Below, in pieces: positions 35,398-44,114 of a DNA stretch of 64,000 nucleotides. The notes below the pieces were generated by a model. It searched no databases and was not told the DNA's origin. It saw only the letters and a list, made by a program, of their open reading frames with translations. The position numbers were made by a program, and so were the translations under genes. Each line of letters starts with the position of its first letter. The stretch's first letter is position 1. The stretch is from Micromonospora marina (GTDB lineage Bacteria; Actinomycetota; Actinomycetes; Mycobacteriales; Micromonosporaceae). The stretch is taken from assembly GCF_900091565.1 (NCBI RefSeq), contig NZ_FMCV01000002.1, forward strand, positions 364,698 to 428,697, given 5' to 3'.

Positions 35398-35603
35398 GCG
35401 TCGATTCCTCACGATATGACTGACCCGCGCCTGGACCGTCAGAGTCAACCATCTGGATGGCTGAGGGGGAAATCGGGGGACGGAGGGGCCGAATTGTGAT
35501 GCGGAGGGGTGCCTGTTCAGCGCTCGGCGAACTCGGCACATAGTACGTGATTCTACGGAACATTGCACCTGCCGGTCATGCCTTGACTACGCTCTGAAAT
35601 GTC

Positions 35604-37382
35604 ATGACTACTCCGGAAAGCGAGGCGAGCACCACGAAATCGGGGCGGGGTAGGCGGATCGACGCGCTCGCCGTGCTCAGCTTCGTGCTGCTCGCGCTCT
35701 GGGTGACCGCCCGGCTCTGGGCCGATCCGCGCAATGGCGTCCGCGACAATCGGACAGATCAGGCGCAATTCGAATGGATGATGGCCCACGGTGCGCGCGT
35801 CGTCACGGATTTCGCCTACCCGTTCACCTCGGACCGGATGAATGTGCCGGATGTCGTCAATCTCATGGCCAATACGTCCGTATTATCCGTTTCATTGCCG
35901 CTGACCCCGGTGACGCTCTGGGCGGGTCCACGCTGGTCCTTTTTGATTTTCCTCACTCTCGGACTCGCTGCCACCGGCGTGTCCTGGTATTTCCTGCTCT
36001 CCCGAGTCGTCATCAGATCCCGCGGTCCGGCCTGGCTCGGCGCCGCGTTCTGCGCGTTCGCGCCCGCGATGATCTCGCACGCCAACTCGCACCCCAACAT
36101 CGTCAGCCAGTACGTCGTGCCGCTGATCATCTGGCGGACGCTACGGCTGGCCGAACCCGGCCGGTGGCTGCGCAACGGCGTCCTGCTCGCTCTGGTGATC
36201 GTCTGGCAGGCGTTCCTCAACCTGGAGATCCTGCTGATGACCGCCATGGGGCTCGGCGTGGTGGTGCTCGCGCTGGCGCTCGGGCGGCCCGCGCTGCGGT
36301 CGGCGGCCCGCCCGTTCGCGGCAGGACTCGCAGTCGCCGCGCTGGTCGCCGGGGCGCTGCTCGCGTACCCGCTCTGGGTGCAGTTCTTCGGCCCCGGCGC
36401 CTACAGCGGGCTCTCCACGCTGATCCGGGGCTACTCCACCGACCTCGCCGCGTACGTGGCCTGGTCCCGGGAGTCGGTAGCGGGTGATGCCCGGGGCAGC
36501 GAACCGCTCGTCAAGAACGCCACCGAGGAGAACGCGTTCTTCGGCTGGCCGCTGGTGATCCTGGTGGTCGCGCTCGTCTGGTGGCTGCGCCGCAACGCGG
36601 TGGTGCTCGGGCTGGCGGCGGTCGGGCTCGTGTTCGCGCTCTTCTCGCTCGGCCGCCAGATCCGCTTTGACGGAGAGGAAACCGGCATCCCCGGCCCCTG
36701 GGCCGCGCTGGAGGACCTGCCGATCCTGCACTCGGTGGTACCCACCCGCTGGTCGCTCGCGCTCACCCCGATCATCGGTGTGCTGCTCGCGCTCGGCGCC
36801 GACCGGGCCCGGCGGCTCGCCGTACGGCACCCGGACGCGCGCGACGGGATCCGGTTCGCCATGGTCACCGTGCTCGCCATGGCGCTGGTGCCGATCCTGC
36901 CCACCCCGCTGCCCGCGAAGCGCCTCGACCCGACTCCGGCGTTCGTCACCTCCGGCGCCTGGCGTCCCTACGTCGCCGACGGGCGGAGCATCGTCACGCT
37001 GCCGCTGCCCGACACCACGTACGCGGTCCCGCTGCGCTGGTCCGCCGAGACCCGGCTGGACATGCCGCTGGCCCGCGGCTACTTCCTCTATCCGGACACC
37101 CGCCCCGGCGGGGGCCGGATCGCCCTCTTCACCGCGCCGCCGCGCCCCACCAGCACGTTCTTCGAGACGGTACGGCGCACCGATGCGGTCCCGCCGATCA
37201 CCTCGCAGGACCGGGTGGCCGCCGTCGACGACCTGCGCTACTGGCGGGCCGGCGCGGTGATCCTCGACCCCCGGCTGCCGCAGGCCGAGGCGCTGCGCCG
37301 GGCGATGACCGAGCTGAGCGGGATCACGCCGACGCGTACCGGCGGGGTCTGGCTGTGGGACGTCCGGCCGCTGGCCGACTGA
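35604..37382 (+). CDS. Polytopic membrane protein, GT-C glycosyltransferase-like
   Basis: 592 aa with about 11 membrane helices (residues ~20-410) and a C-terminal ~150-residue soluble domain. The first extracytoplasmic loop has DNRTDQAQFEWMMAHGARVV, with acidic residues placed as in GT-C enzymes that use polyprenyl-linked sugars. The first ~400 bases use many A/T-ending codons compared with the rest of the gene, a sign of mosaic origin. No motif pins down the substrate. Confidence 0.65.
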   Translation: MTTPESEASTTKSGRGRRIDALAVLSFVLLALWVTARLWADPRNGVRDNRTDQAQFEWMMAHGARVVTDFAYPFTSDRMNVPDVVNLMANTSVLSVSLPLTPVTLWAGPRWSFLIFLTLGLAATGVSWYFLLSRVVIRSRGPAWLGAAFCAFAPAMISHANSHPNIVSQYVVPLIIWRTLRLAEPGRWLRNGVLLALVIVWQAFLNLEILLMTAMGLGVVVLALALGRPALRSAARPFAAGLAVAALVAGALLAYPLWVQFFGPGAYSGLSTLIRGYSTDLAAYVAWSRESVAGDARGSEPLVKNATEENAFFGWPLVILVVALVWWLRRNAVVLGLAAVGLVFALFSLGRQIRFDGEETGIPGPWAALEDLPILHSVVPTRWSLALTPIIGVLLALGADRARRLAVRHPDARDGIRFAMVTVLAMALVPILPTPLPAKRLDPTPAFVTSGAWRPYVADGRSIVTLPLPDTTYAVPLRWSAETRLDMPLARGYFLYPDTRPGGGRIALFTAPPRPTSTFFETVRRTDAVPPITSQDRVAAVDDLRYWRAGAVILDPRLPQAEALRRAMTELSGITPTRTGGVWLWDVRPLAD

Positions 37383-37386
37383 GCGG

Positions 37387-38181
37387 TCAGCCCTGGCGGA
37401 CGCAGCAGCCCTGGCACACCTTGGGCCGGGGCAGCGTGAACGCCAGGCAGCAGGTGCGCCGCTGCACGGTCGGCTCACCGGCCGGACCGGGCACCAGCTC
37501 GACCAGATCGCTCAGGTCGAGCGCGTCGAGCAGCGTGCCGACGGCCGCCGTGGCCGAGCCGGGCAGCGCGTCCGACGCGCGCAGGACGCCGTGCGCGATG
37601 CCGGAGGCGACCGAGCCGAGCAGCGTACGGGTGCCGATCCGGACCTCGCCCTGGATGGCGCCGATCAGCGGCGCGAAGTGGGCGTCGAGCAGGGACGCGC
37701 GCAGCGCGCCGAGCAGTGCCGCCTCGTCCGGGATCACCCGCACGCCCGGAGCGCCGGCCAGCGCCAGCGGGTCGCCGGGCAGCACCGCCACCGGGGTCGA
37801 GGCGCGCAGCCCCAGCGTGAGCAGCTGGTGGTGGTCCTCGAAGTGCACGAGCACGTCGGCCGGGTCGAGCAGCGGCACCCGCCGGGCCGACGCCCAGCCG
37901 AGCACTGCTGGGAGCGCGGTCCAGTAGCTGTAGGACTTCCACGCCAGCGCGGCGCACGCGTGCGGGGTGCCGCCCCACCGGCGCCCGGCGGCGGTCAGGA
38001 ACTCGGACAGCAGCGTGCCGTCGATCAGCCGGGTGGCCGGGGACCAGTGGTCCAGCTCGTCATGGACCAGCAGGCCGGGTGCGAGCCCGGGCAGGTCGTC
38101 GGTGCCGAACATGGCGCGCAGGGTCGCGGTCACCGGCGCGAGCGGGGTGGCGGCGTCGCGCCCCGGCATCACCGTAGTCAC
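37387..38181 (-). CDS. FhuF-like ferric siderophore reductase ([2Fe-2S])
   Basis: 264 aa from a GTG at 38181 with GGGGA upstream; an ATG four codons later is an alternative. The C-terminus RRTCCLAFTLPRPKVCQGCC has the CC-x(10)-C-x(2)-C pattern that binds the [2Fe-2S] centre in FhuF. The N-terminal body is typical of the family. It releases iron from imported siderophores in the cytoplasm. A DtxR/IdeR-type iron box lies about 55 bases upstream, so it should be induced by iron limitation. It is convergent with the membrane protein (four-base gap). Confidence 0.85.
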   Translation of the reverse strand: MTTVMPGRDAATPLAPVTATLRAMFGTDDLPGLAPGLLVHDELDHWSPATRLIDGTLLSEFLTAAGRRWGGTPHACAALAWKSYSYWTALPAVLGWASARRVPLLDPADVLVHFEDHHQLLTLGLRASTPVAVLPGDPLALAGAPGVRVIPDEAALLGALRASLLDAHFAPLIGAIQGEVRIGTRTLLGSVASGIAHGVLRASDALPGSATAAVGTLLDALDLSDLVELVPGPAGEPTVQRRTCCLAFTLPRPKVCQGCCVRQG

Positions 38182-38234
38182 CTGGCCGTCCCCTGTCCTG
38201 TCGCCGTGCGGTCGGCGCATGCCGTCGACCCAAG

Positions 38235-38250
38235 CTAAGGCTAGCCTAAC
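38235..38250. promoter_or_regulatory. DtxR/IdeR-type iron box
   Basis: CTAAGGCTAGCCTAAC, which on the minus strand reads GTTAGGCTAGCCTTAG. It is a close match to the inverted TTAGG-x-TAGCCTAA pattern bound by actinobacterial iron repressors, upstream of the fhuF-like start. Confidence 0.75.
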
Positions 38251-38310
38251 CACCTGCCCGGCGGGAGGGAAGTGGTGTGACAGGGACGGAAAACGCCGCC
38301 GGCGAGCCGG

Positions 38311-38357
38311 CGGCGGACGGCGGACGGCGGACGGCGGACGGCGGACGGCGGACGGCG
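38311..38357. repeat. 7-bp tandem repeat (CGGCGGA)n
   Basis: Six perfect copies of CGGCGGA followed by CGGCG, in the gap between the fhuF-like gene and the XRE-deformylase gene. Such runs are prone to slipped-strand length changes. Confidence 0.9.
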
Positions 38358-38470
38358 CGAGGATCGACGTAAGCCGCTGAAAAGTCAAGGTGAGTGTCGA
38401 ATACGAGGCAGTTTCCGTACACGTTCGGCCACCCAACGTGAAAATGGTCTTCCCGCGTACGAGGAAGCTG

Positions 38471-40003
38471 ATGACGACCTCACCGATCGAGCGTGCCGCG
38501 GACTCGTTCGCGGCCGAACTCGCCCGGCACCGGACCGGCCGAGGGCTGTCCAAGAAGCAGCTGGCGACACTGATGGGCTTCGACCCGTCCTACGTCAGCC
38601 ACGTCGAAGGGCGCCGGCACCGGCCCACCGAGGACTTCGCCCGCCGGGCCGAGGCCGTCCTGGAGGCCAGCGGCGCGATCTGGCAGCGCTTCCGGGAGTA
38701 CGACGAGCTGCGGCACGGCCGTACCGGCACGGCGCACCGCGACCCACCCGTGCCCGGCCAGTGGCTGCCCCCCGGCACCGGACTGGTGGTGGAACGGGAG
38801 ATGGCCACGCTCACCCACACCGGTGACGGCTACCACTGCGCGATCCGGCGGGAGCTGTACAACGCGGGCACCGAACCGGTCACCCGCTACCTGGTCCGGG
38901 TCGCCGTCGACCGCTACCCCAGCGACCCGGGCCGCTCCAACCGGCACCACCGGGAACACCCGCTCACCTTCGCCGAGCTGCAACTCACCGCGTACCGGGA
39001 CGACGGCAACGGGCACGAGCCGATGCACTGGCGGGCCAAGCACGACCGGGACGCGTTCAAGGAGATCTGGCTGCTGTTCGAGAACGACGAGGGACGCTTC
39101 CCGCTCTACCCCGGCGACCGGGTCACCATCGAGTACGCGTACCGCGTCGGCCGGGACAAGTGGGGCCCCTGGTTCCAGCGGGCCGTACGCCTGCCCACCC
39201 GGCACCTCGCGGTGCGGCTCGACCTGCCCGCTGACCTCGACCCGAAGGTGTGGGGCGCGGAGACCTCGCTGTCGGCGGAGGAGGGGCCCCTGCGTACCCC
39301 GATCCAGCGTTCGGTGGACGGCGGCCGGGTCGTCTTCGACTGGGGGACCGACGACCCGCCGCTGAACGCCCGTTACCGGATGCAGTGGCGGTTCCGCAGC
39401 CCCGAGCCGGAGACCGAACCGGACAGCGCGCCGAGCGGCGGTGCCCGGCTGCGGGCCAGCGACCGGATGCGGGCCGTGGGCATCGTGCAGCGCGGCGAGG
39501 ACCTGCTGCGGCAGCGGGCCCGCCAGTTCGACCTGCCGGCAGACGAACAGCACGCCCGGCAGGTGATCGACCGGCTCGCCGCGATGCTGGTCCGGCTGGA
39601 CGAGCTGCACCCGTTCAGCAAGGGTGTCGGCCTCGCCGCGCCCCAGCTCGGCATCGGCTGGTCGGCGGCGCTCGTGCGTCCGGCCGACCGGGCGGCGGAC
39701 CCGGTGGTGCTGCTCAACCCCCGGGTGGTGGACGCCGCGACCGAGACCGACGAGCAGTACGAGGGCTGCCTCTCCTTCTTCGACCACCGCGGCCTGGTGC
39801 CCCGGCCGCTGCGGATCGACGTGGAACACGCGCTGTGGGACGGCAGCCGGGTGATCACGTCCTACGAGTACGCGATGGCGCGGCTGGTCGCGCACGAGAT
39901 CGACCACCTTGCGGGACGGCTCTACCTCGACCGGATGGCACCCGGCGTGCCACTGGTCCCGGTGGAGGAGTACCGCGAGACCGGCACTCCCTGGCGCTAC
40001 TGA
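38471..40003 (+). CDS. XRE helix-turn-helix / peptide deformylase fusion protein
   Basis: 510 aa from the ATG at 38471 (GAGGAAGC upstream). An N-terminal XRE domain (residues ~8-65, GLSKKQLATLMGFDPSYVSH) is followed by a beta-rich middle region of ~230 residues (YHCAIRRELYNAGTEPVTRY, FPLYPGDRVTIEYAYRVG). The C-terminal ~170 residues carry all three peptide deformylase motifs: GVGLAAPQLG, YEGCLSF and AHEIDHLAG, so the metal site is intact. A DNA-binding deformylase is unusual. The middle part could bind a ligand or partner. Standalone transcription unit with a strong terminator. Confidence 0.85.
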   Translation: MTTSPIERAADSFAAELARHRTGRGLSKKQLATLMGFDPSYVSHVEGRRHRPTEDFARRAEAVLEASGAIWQRFREYDELRHGRTGTAHRDPPVPGQWLPPGTGLVVEREMATLTHTGDGYHCAIRRELYNAGTEPVTRYLVRVAVDRYPSDPGRSNRHHREHPLTFAELQLTAYRDDGNGHEPMHWRAKHDRDAFKEIWLLFENDEGRFPLYPGDRVTIEYAYRVGRDKWGPWFQRAVRLPTRHLAVRLDLPADLDPKVWGAETSLSAEEGPLRTPIQRSVDGGRVVFDWGTDDPPLNARYRMQWRFRSPEPETEPDSAPSGGARLRASDRMRAVGIVQRGEDLLRQRARQFDLPADEQHARQVIDRLAAMLVRLDELHPFSKGVGLAAPQLGIGWSAALVRPADRAADPVVLLNPRVVDAATETDEQYEGCLSFFDHRGLVPRPLRIDVEHALWDGSRVITSYEYAMARLVAHEIDHLAGRLYLDRMAPGVPLVPVEEYRETGTPWRY

Positions 40004-40013
40004 GAGACGGGGG

Positions 40014-40055
40014 GCCGGGTCGCGTGCCCCAGGGGGCGGGGGCACGCGACCCGGC
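40014..40055. terminator. Strong bidirectional hairpin terminator
   Basis: A perfect 17-bp inverted repeat (40014-40030 and 40039-40055) with an 8-base loop between convergent genes. Confidence 0.85.
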
Positions 40056-40071
40056 TCGGGGGGAGCAAGGT

Positions 40072-41193
40072 TCAGAGGTTGCCGAACGTGTCGTACCGGA
40101 TGTGATCGGGTGGGACGTCGTCGGCGGCGAGCGCCCGCAGCGTGGCCCGGACCATCGCGGCCGAGCCGGAGACGTAGCAGTCGTGCGTGGTCCACGGGCC
40201 GTACCGGGTGACCACCTCGGAGACGTCACCGAGTTCGCCGCCGAAGTCCGGGTCCGCACTGCACGCCGGGGTCACCGACAACCACGGATGCGACGCGACG
40301 AGTTCCTCCAGGCCGGGCAGCCCGTACAGCTCGTCCGGGCGGCGGGCGCCGTAGAAGACGTGCACCCAGCGGGTCCGGTTGACCCGGGTCAGCTCCTCCA
40401 CCAGCGCCTTGATCGGCGCCAGGCCGACGCCGCCGGCCACGCACAGCACGTCCCGGGTGGACTCCGGGTCCAAGGTCATCGACCCCATCGGTGCGGCCAC
40501 CCGCAGCAGGTCACCCGGCTTGGTGCGGCGCACCAGCGCGCCGGACACCCAGCCCGCCGCACCGGGCGGCGTCCGGACGTGGAACTCCAGCACGTTCTCC
40601 TCGTTCGGCGCGTTCGCCACCGAGTACGTCCGCCACACCCGCGGGTGGTAGCGGGGCACCTCGACGCTCACGTACTGACCGGCCCGCCACGGCAGCGGAT
40701 CCTGTAGCGCGCGTACGGTCAGCACCGCCGTGTCCGGGCCGTGCCGCTCGTGCGTCAGCACCTCGGCGTGCCAGTACGGCGGGTTCTCGTCCGCGTCCGC
40801 GCCGGCCAGCATCCGCTCGCTGATGCCGGCGTACGCCTCCCGCCACGCCTGGTCGTACTCCAGGTTCCAGCCGTCCCCGGCGGTGCTGCGCAGCGCGTCG
40901 AGCAGCGCGACACCCATCGTCGCGTAGTGCTCGGCCGCCACGTGGTACTTGCGGTGGTCCCGGCCCAGCGCGCGCAGGTACTCGTCGAAGCTCTCCGGGT
41001 CGCCGACCGTCTGGGTGGCCGTGACGATGGCGTCCAGGATGCGGTCACCCTGCCCGTTCATCTGCACCGGGAAGAGCTTGCGCAACTCCGGGTCGAGGAG
41101 GAACAACCGGGCGTAGAAGTGACCGCTGAGCCGCTCCCGGTGCTCCTCGACCAGGGTCCAGCTCTCCTTCAGCAGCCGCGCGAAGTTCTCCAC
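40072..41193 (-). CDS. Flavohemoprotein-like globin/FAD/NAD(P) oxidoreductase
   Basis: 373 aa from the GTG at 41193 (AAGGAG ten bases upstream); another GTG nine bases earlier would leave almost no spacing. The globin domain (residues ~1-135) has RDHRKYHVAAEHYATMGVAL with the proximal His. The FAD-binding domain shows WRTYSVANAPNE and the NAD domain VLCVAGGVGLAPIKALVEEL. The tail is typical of ferredoxin reductase-like modules. Such proteins detoxify nitric oxide. It is shorter in the linker than enterobacterial Hmp but complete. Confidence 0.87.
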   Translation of the reverse strand: MENFARLLKESWTLVEEHRERLSGHFYARLFLLDPELRKLFPVQMNGQGDRILDAIVTATQTVGDPESFDEYLRALGRDHRKYHVAAEHYATMGVALLDALRSTAGDGWNLEYDQAWREAYAGISERMLAGADADENPPYWHAEVLTHERHGPDTAVLTVRALQDPLPWRAGQYVSVEVPRYHPRVWRTYSVANAPNEENVLEFHVRTPPGAAGWVSGALVRRTKPGDLLRVAAPMGSMTLDPESTRDVLCVAGGVGLAPIKALVEELTRVNRTRWVHVFYGARRPDELYGLPGLEELVASHPWLSVTPACSADPDFGGELGDVSEVVTRYGPWTTHDCYVSGSAAMVRATLRALAADDVPPDHIRYDTFGNL

Positions 41194-41316
41194 AGGGGGC
41201 ACGCTCCTTCTCCGGACGGGCGGATCGGCCCCGATAGAATGTCCACGGAGCGTGTACGTCGGTCGCACAGAATGTGCGATCGTCCGGCCCGGTCGCCGAA
41301 GTGCTTTCATGGTCCG

Positions 41317-42090
41317 GTGACGGTTGACGAGCTGGCCCGCCCGGTCTCCCGCCGGATGCTGGGCACCGAGACGCTGCTCGTGCTCGGTCTGTCCCTCGGC
41401 CAGTCGGCCGTGTACGCGCTCGTGTCGCTGACAGCCAAACTGACCGCTACCGGTGGCCTGTCCAAGCAGACCGCCGCCCTGAACACCTCCGCGTCGGCCC
41501 GGCCGTACCTCGACCTCACGTACCAGCTGCTCGGGATCGTCTTCGCGCTGCTGCCGGTGCTGCTCGCCGTACACCTGCTGGCGCGTGACCCCGGCGACCC
41601 GGCGCGGACGCTCGGCGTCGACTTCCGCCGGCCCGCCTCCGACCTGGCCCGCGGTGCGGGCCTGACCGCGCTCATCGGCCTGCCCGGGCTGGCGCTGTTC
41701 TGGGCGGCGGCACAGCTCGGCATCAACGCCACGCTGGTCCCGGCCGCGCTGCCGGACCTGTGGTGGACGGTGCCGGTGCTGATCCTCGCCGCCGTGCAGA
41801 ACGCTGTCCTGGAGGAGGTGATCGTGGTCGGCTACCTGATCACCCGGCTGCGGCAGCTCAACTGGCGGATCGGCGCGGTGCTCGCCACGAGCGCGCTGCT
41901 GCGCGGCTCGTACCACCTCTACCAGGGCTTCGGCGCGTTCGTCGGCAACGCCGTGATGGGCGTGATCTTCGGGCTGTTCTACCTGCGCACCCGCCGGGTG
42001 GCCCCGCTGATCGTCGCCCACACACTGCTCGACATCGTCGCGTTCGTCGGCTACGCGATGCTGCCGAAGTCCTGGTTCGACTGGCTCTGA
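41317..42090 (+). CDS. CPBP family intramembrane metalloprotease-like protein
   Basis: 257 aa from a GTG at 41317 (weak ribosome-binding site). About eight hydrophobic helices. The CPBP (Abi) motifs are recognisable as LEEVIVVGYLITRL, GSYHLYQGFG and AHTLLDIVAFVG, so the Glu pair and both His are kept. The Arg of the usual EExxxR motif is replaced, as in one actinobacterial subgroup. Divergent from the flavohemoprotein gene; substrate unknown. Confidence 0.82.
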   Translation: MTVDELARPVSRRMLGTETLLVLGLSLGQSAVYALVSLTAKLTATGGLSKQTAALNTSASARPYLDLTYQLLGIVFALLPVLLAVHLLARDPGDPARTLGVDFRRPASDLARGAGLTALIGLPGLALFWAAAQLGINATLVPAALPDLWWTVPVLILAAVQNAVLEEVIVVGYLITRLRQLNWRIGAVLATSALLRGSYHLYQGFGAFVGNAVMGVIFGLFYLRTRRVAPLIVAHTLLDIVAFVGYAMLPKSWFDWL

Positions 42091-42156
42091 CGGCGGATGC
42101 CGGCTTTGCCGGCCTGGTGGGTCCGTGGGCCCGGCACGGTCGTCGGCTTGCCCCGG

Positions 42157-42207
42157 TTCGGCGAGGTGGCGGCATCGCGGCCCGAGGGATCCCGCCACCT
42201 CGCCGAA
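42157..42207. terminator. Inverted repeat between convergent genes
   Basis: A perfect 16-bp stem (42157-42172 and 42192-42207) with a 19-base loop after the CPBP gene. Just before it, TGCCGGCTTTGCCGGC forms a second small hairpin. Likely bidirectional terminator. Confidence 0.75.
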
Positions 42208-42217
42208 CACGTGTCGA

Positions 42218-43732
42218 TCAGGTGCGGCCGGGCCGGTACCGGGCGACCGCCCGCGCGGCCAGCCGCTCGGCCGTCGCCGTACCGCCGGTCGCGGCCGCCA
42301 CCACCGCCGCCCCCGGCAGCAACCGGGCGGCCAACCGCAGCCCGAGCCAGCCGCCCGCCTGCGCGGCCACCGGCGTGGCCAGCCGCCAGGCAGCCTCCGC
42401 CGCCCGCCCCCACGGCCCGTCCGCCGGAGCGTCAGCCGCCCGAGCCGCCGCGAGCGCCGCCCGCGCGGTGCCGTCGTCCGGGTGCACCAGGGTGAGCACC
42501 AGCAGCTCGGCCGCCCGATCCGGATGCGCCGGGTCCCGCCCGTACACCGCCGCCAGATGCAGCACCAGGTTCGCCTGCGTCCACAGCACCGCGGCCAGCT
42601 CCGCGACCGGCGCGAACAGCCCGGCGCCCGCCGCGAGCGCCCCACCCGTACCGGCCATCCGGACGAACCGCCGGGTCGCCAGCCGGGCCACCCCGTCGGC
42701 GTCCGCCTCCGGGTAGGCCCGCCGCACCTGCTCCACCCAGGCCGCGGCCCGCGGCCCGAGCGCGTCGACCGCCGCCAGGGCCAGCAGCTCCGGCGCGAAC
42801 CCGGGGTGGTCGCGCAGCTGCGGCCCCACCGCCCGCCAGCCCTCGGCGGGGGTACGCGCGAAGCCGGGTCGTGCGGGCGCCCGCTCGACGACGGCCGGCT
42901 CTTCCCGAGGTGCCGGGCCGGCGGCGGTGGGCTCGGACCCGGAAGCGGCACGCTTCGACGCGGCCGGCCCGATCGCCGGCACGGTCGTGGTCTCGGAGGA
43001 CGGCGGGGCGGCCGGTTCCGCGCGCTTCGCCGGACTCGCCCCGCCCGCCGAAGGCGCGGCCTTCACGGCCCGGCGGGTCCGACCGGTTCGAGGTGCGGTG
43101 GCCCGTTCCTCCGCCGCGACGGGCTCGGAATCGGCTGGCGCCTCCGGCTTCGGGGCCGATGCCTTCCGAGCAGTCCTCTTCACGGCCGGAGCGGCGTTCT
43201 TCACGGCCGGAGCGGCCTTCTTCGCCGCGGGCGCGCGGCGGGTCCGCTTCGGGGTCTCCTCGCCGGCCGGTGGTGCCTGTGGCTCGGCCGAGCGCTCGGT
43301 GACCGGCGGCTCCCCGGCTTCCGGTGCGGCTCCGGGTGCCGGCAGCGGCTCAGCCGTCCCCGGGCCGACCGACCGCGTGCCGGGCCTGGCACGTGCAGCG
43401 GCGCTCCGCTCTGGGGCCGACGTACCCGGACCGGTCGTGGCGGAACTCGGGGTGGCTTGCTCTGCGGACGGCGTACCGGAATCGGCTGCCGAGGAATCCG
43501 CGGCCGGACGCGGGCGCGGCGCCGGCGGTGCGTCGGCGTCCGGCGTCGGCGGCTGGAAGACGACCGTCGGCGCCGACCGGCGCGGACGCCGAGGCCGCGG
43601 TGTGTCGCTCGTCGCTTTCTCCGAGACGGGCTCAGGTGCCGGTGGGCTGAAGGTGGGACGGGGGGAGCGGCTCCGCCGGGCCTCGGGTGCGGGCTCGCGA
43701 CGGGGCGGATCGCTCGGCGGCTGCTCCTGCAT
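42218..43732 (-). CDS. EcsC-like protein with long basic, Pro/Ala-rich N-terminal region
   Basis: 504 aa. The first ~290 residues are low-complexity, rich in Pro, Ala, Ser, Arg and Lys, with histone H1-like runs (RAPAAKKAAPAVKNAAPAVK). The C-terminal ~200 residues resemble the EcsC family: FVRMAGTGGALAAGAGLFAP, VAELAAVLWTQANLVLHLAA, VYGRDPAHPDRAAELLVL. The domain is membrane-associated in look but of unknown role. The gene ends just before tRNA-Ser(GCT), with its start next to the tRNA. Confidence 0.7.
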   Translation of the reverse strand: MQEQPPSDPPRREPAPEARRSRSPRPTFSPPAPEPVSEKATSDTPRPRRPRRSAPTVVFQPPTPDADAPPAPRPRPAADSSAADSGTPSAEQATPSSATTGPGTSAPERSAAARARPGTRSVGPGTAEPLPAPGAAPEAGEPPVTERSAEPQAPPAGEETPKRTRRAPAAKKAAPAVKNAAPAVKRTARKASAPKPEAPADSEPVAAEERATAPRTGRTRRAVKAAPSAGGASPAKRAEPAAPPSSETTTVPAIGPAASKRAASGSEPTAAGPAPREEPAVVERAPARPGFARTPAEGWRAVGPQLRDHPGFAPELLALAAVDALGPRAAAWVEQVRRAYPEADADGVARLATRRFVRMAGTGGALAAGAGLFAPVAELAAVLWTQANLVLHLAAVYGRDPAHPDRAAELLVLTLVHPDDGTARAALAAARAADAPADGPWGRAAEAAWRLATPVAAQAGGWLGLRLAARLLPGAAVVAAATGGTATAERLAARAVARYRPGRT

Positions 43733-43866
43733 ATCGATGGAGCGTAGCCGTGGGCGTGATCCGGCACACGACGAAAACGCGGTCGGGGCGGTGGCTCCCG
43801 GTATCCGCTTTGCCCCGGGCGGGTGCGGGCCTGTATCCTCGGGCGCGGTGACCTCGGGGTCACCAG

Positions 43867-43957
43867 GGAGACTTCGCCTAGTCTGGTCTATGGCGCCGCA
43901 CTGCTAATGCGGTTGGGGTCTTAAAGCCCCTCCCGGGTTCGAATCCCGGAGTCTCCG
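43867..43957 (+). tRNA. tRNA-Ser (GCT)
   Basis: GGAGACT/AGTCTCC acceptor, anticodon stem-loop CGCACTGCTAATGCG giving GCT, long variable arm, and GGGTTCGAATCCC. CCA is not encoded; discriminator G. 91 bases. Confidence 0.95.
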
Positions 43958-43993
43958 CGCGAAAGCCGGTTGTGTAGACTGGCCGAGCACCAA

Positions 43994-44066
43994 GCGCCCG
44001 TAGCTCAACGGATAGAGCATCTGACTACGGATCAGAAGGTTAGGGGTTCGAGTCCCTTCGGGCGCA
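43994..44066 (+). tRNA. tRNA-Arg (ACG)
   Basis: GCGCCCG/CGGGCGC acceptor, anticodon stem TCTGA/TCAGA with loop CTACGGA giving ACG, and TPsiC GGGTTCGAGTCCC. Discriminator A, no encoded CCA. 73 bases. It marks the left border of the accessory-looking region. Confidence 0.95.
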
Positions 44067-44072
44067 CAAACG

Positions 44073-44114
44073 ATCAAGGCCGTGACCAGCGGAAACGCGG
44101 GTCGCGGCCTTGAT
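44073..44114. terminator. Hairpin terminator after tRNA-Arg
   Basis: A 15-base stem (44073-44087 with 44100-44114, one T-G wobble) and a 12-base loop begin six bases after the tRNA. Confidence 0.75.
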
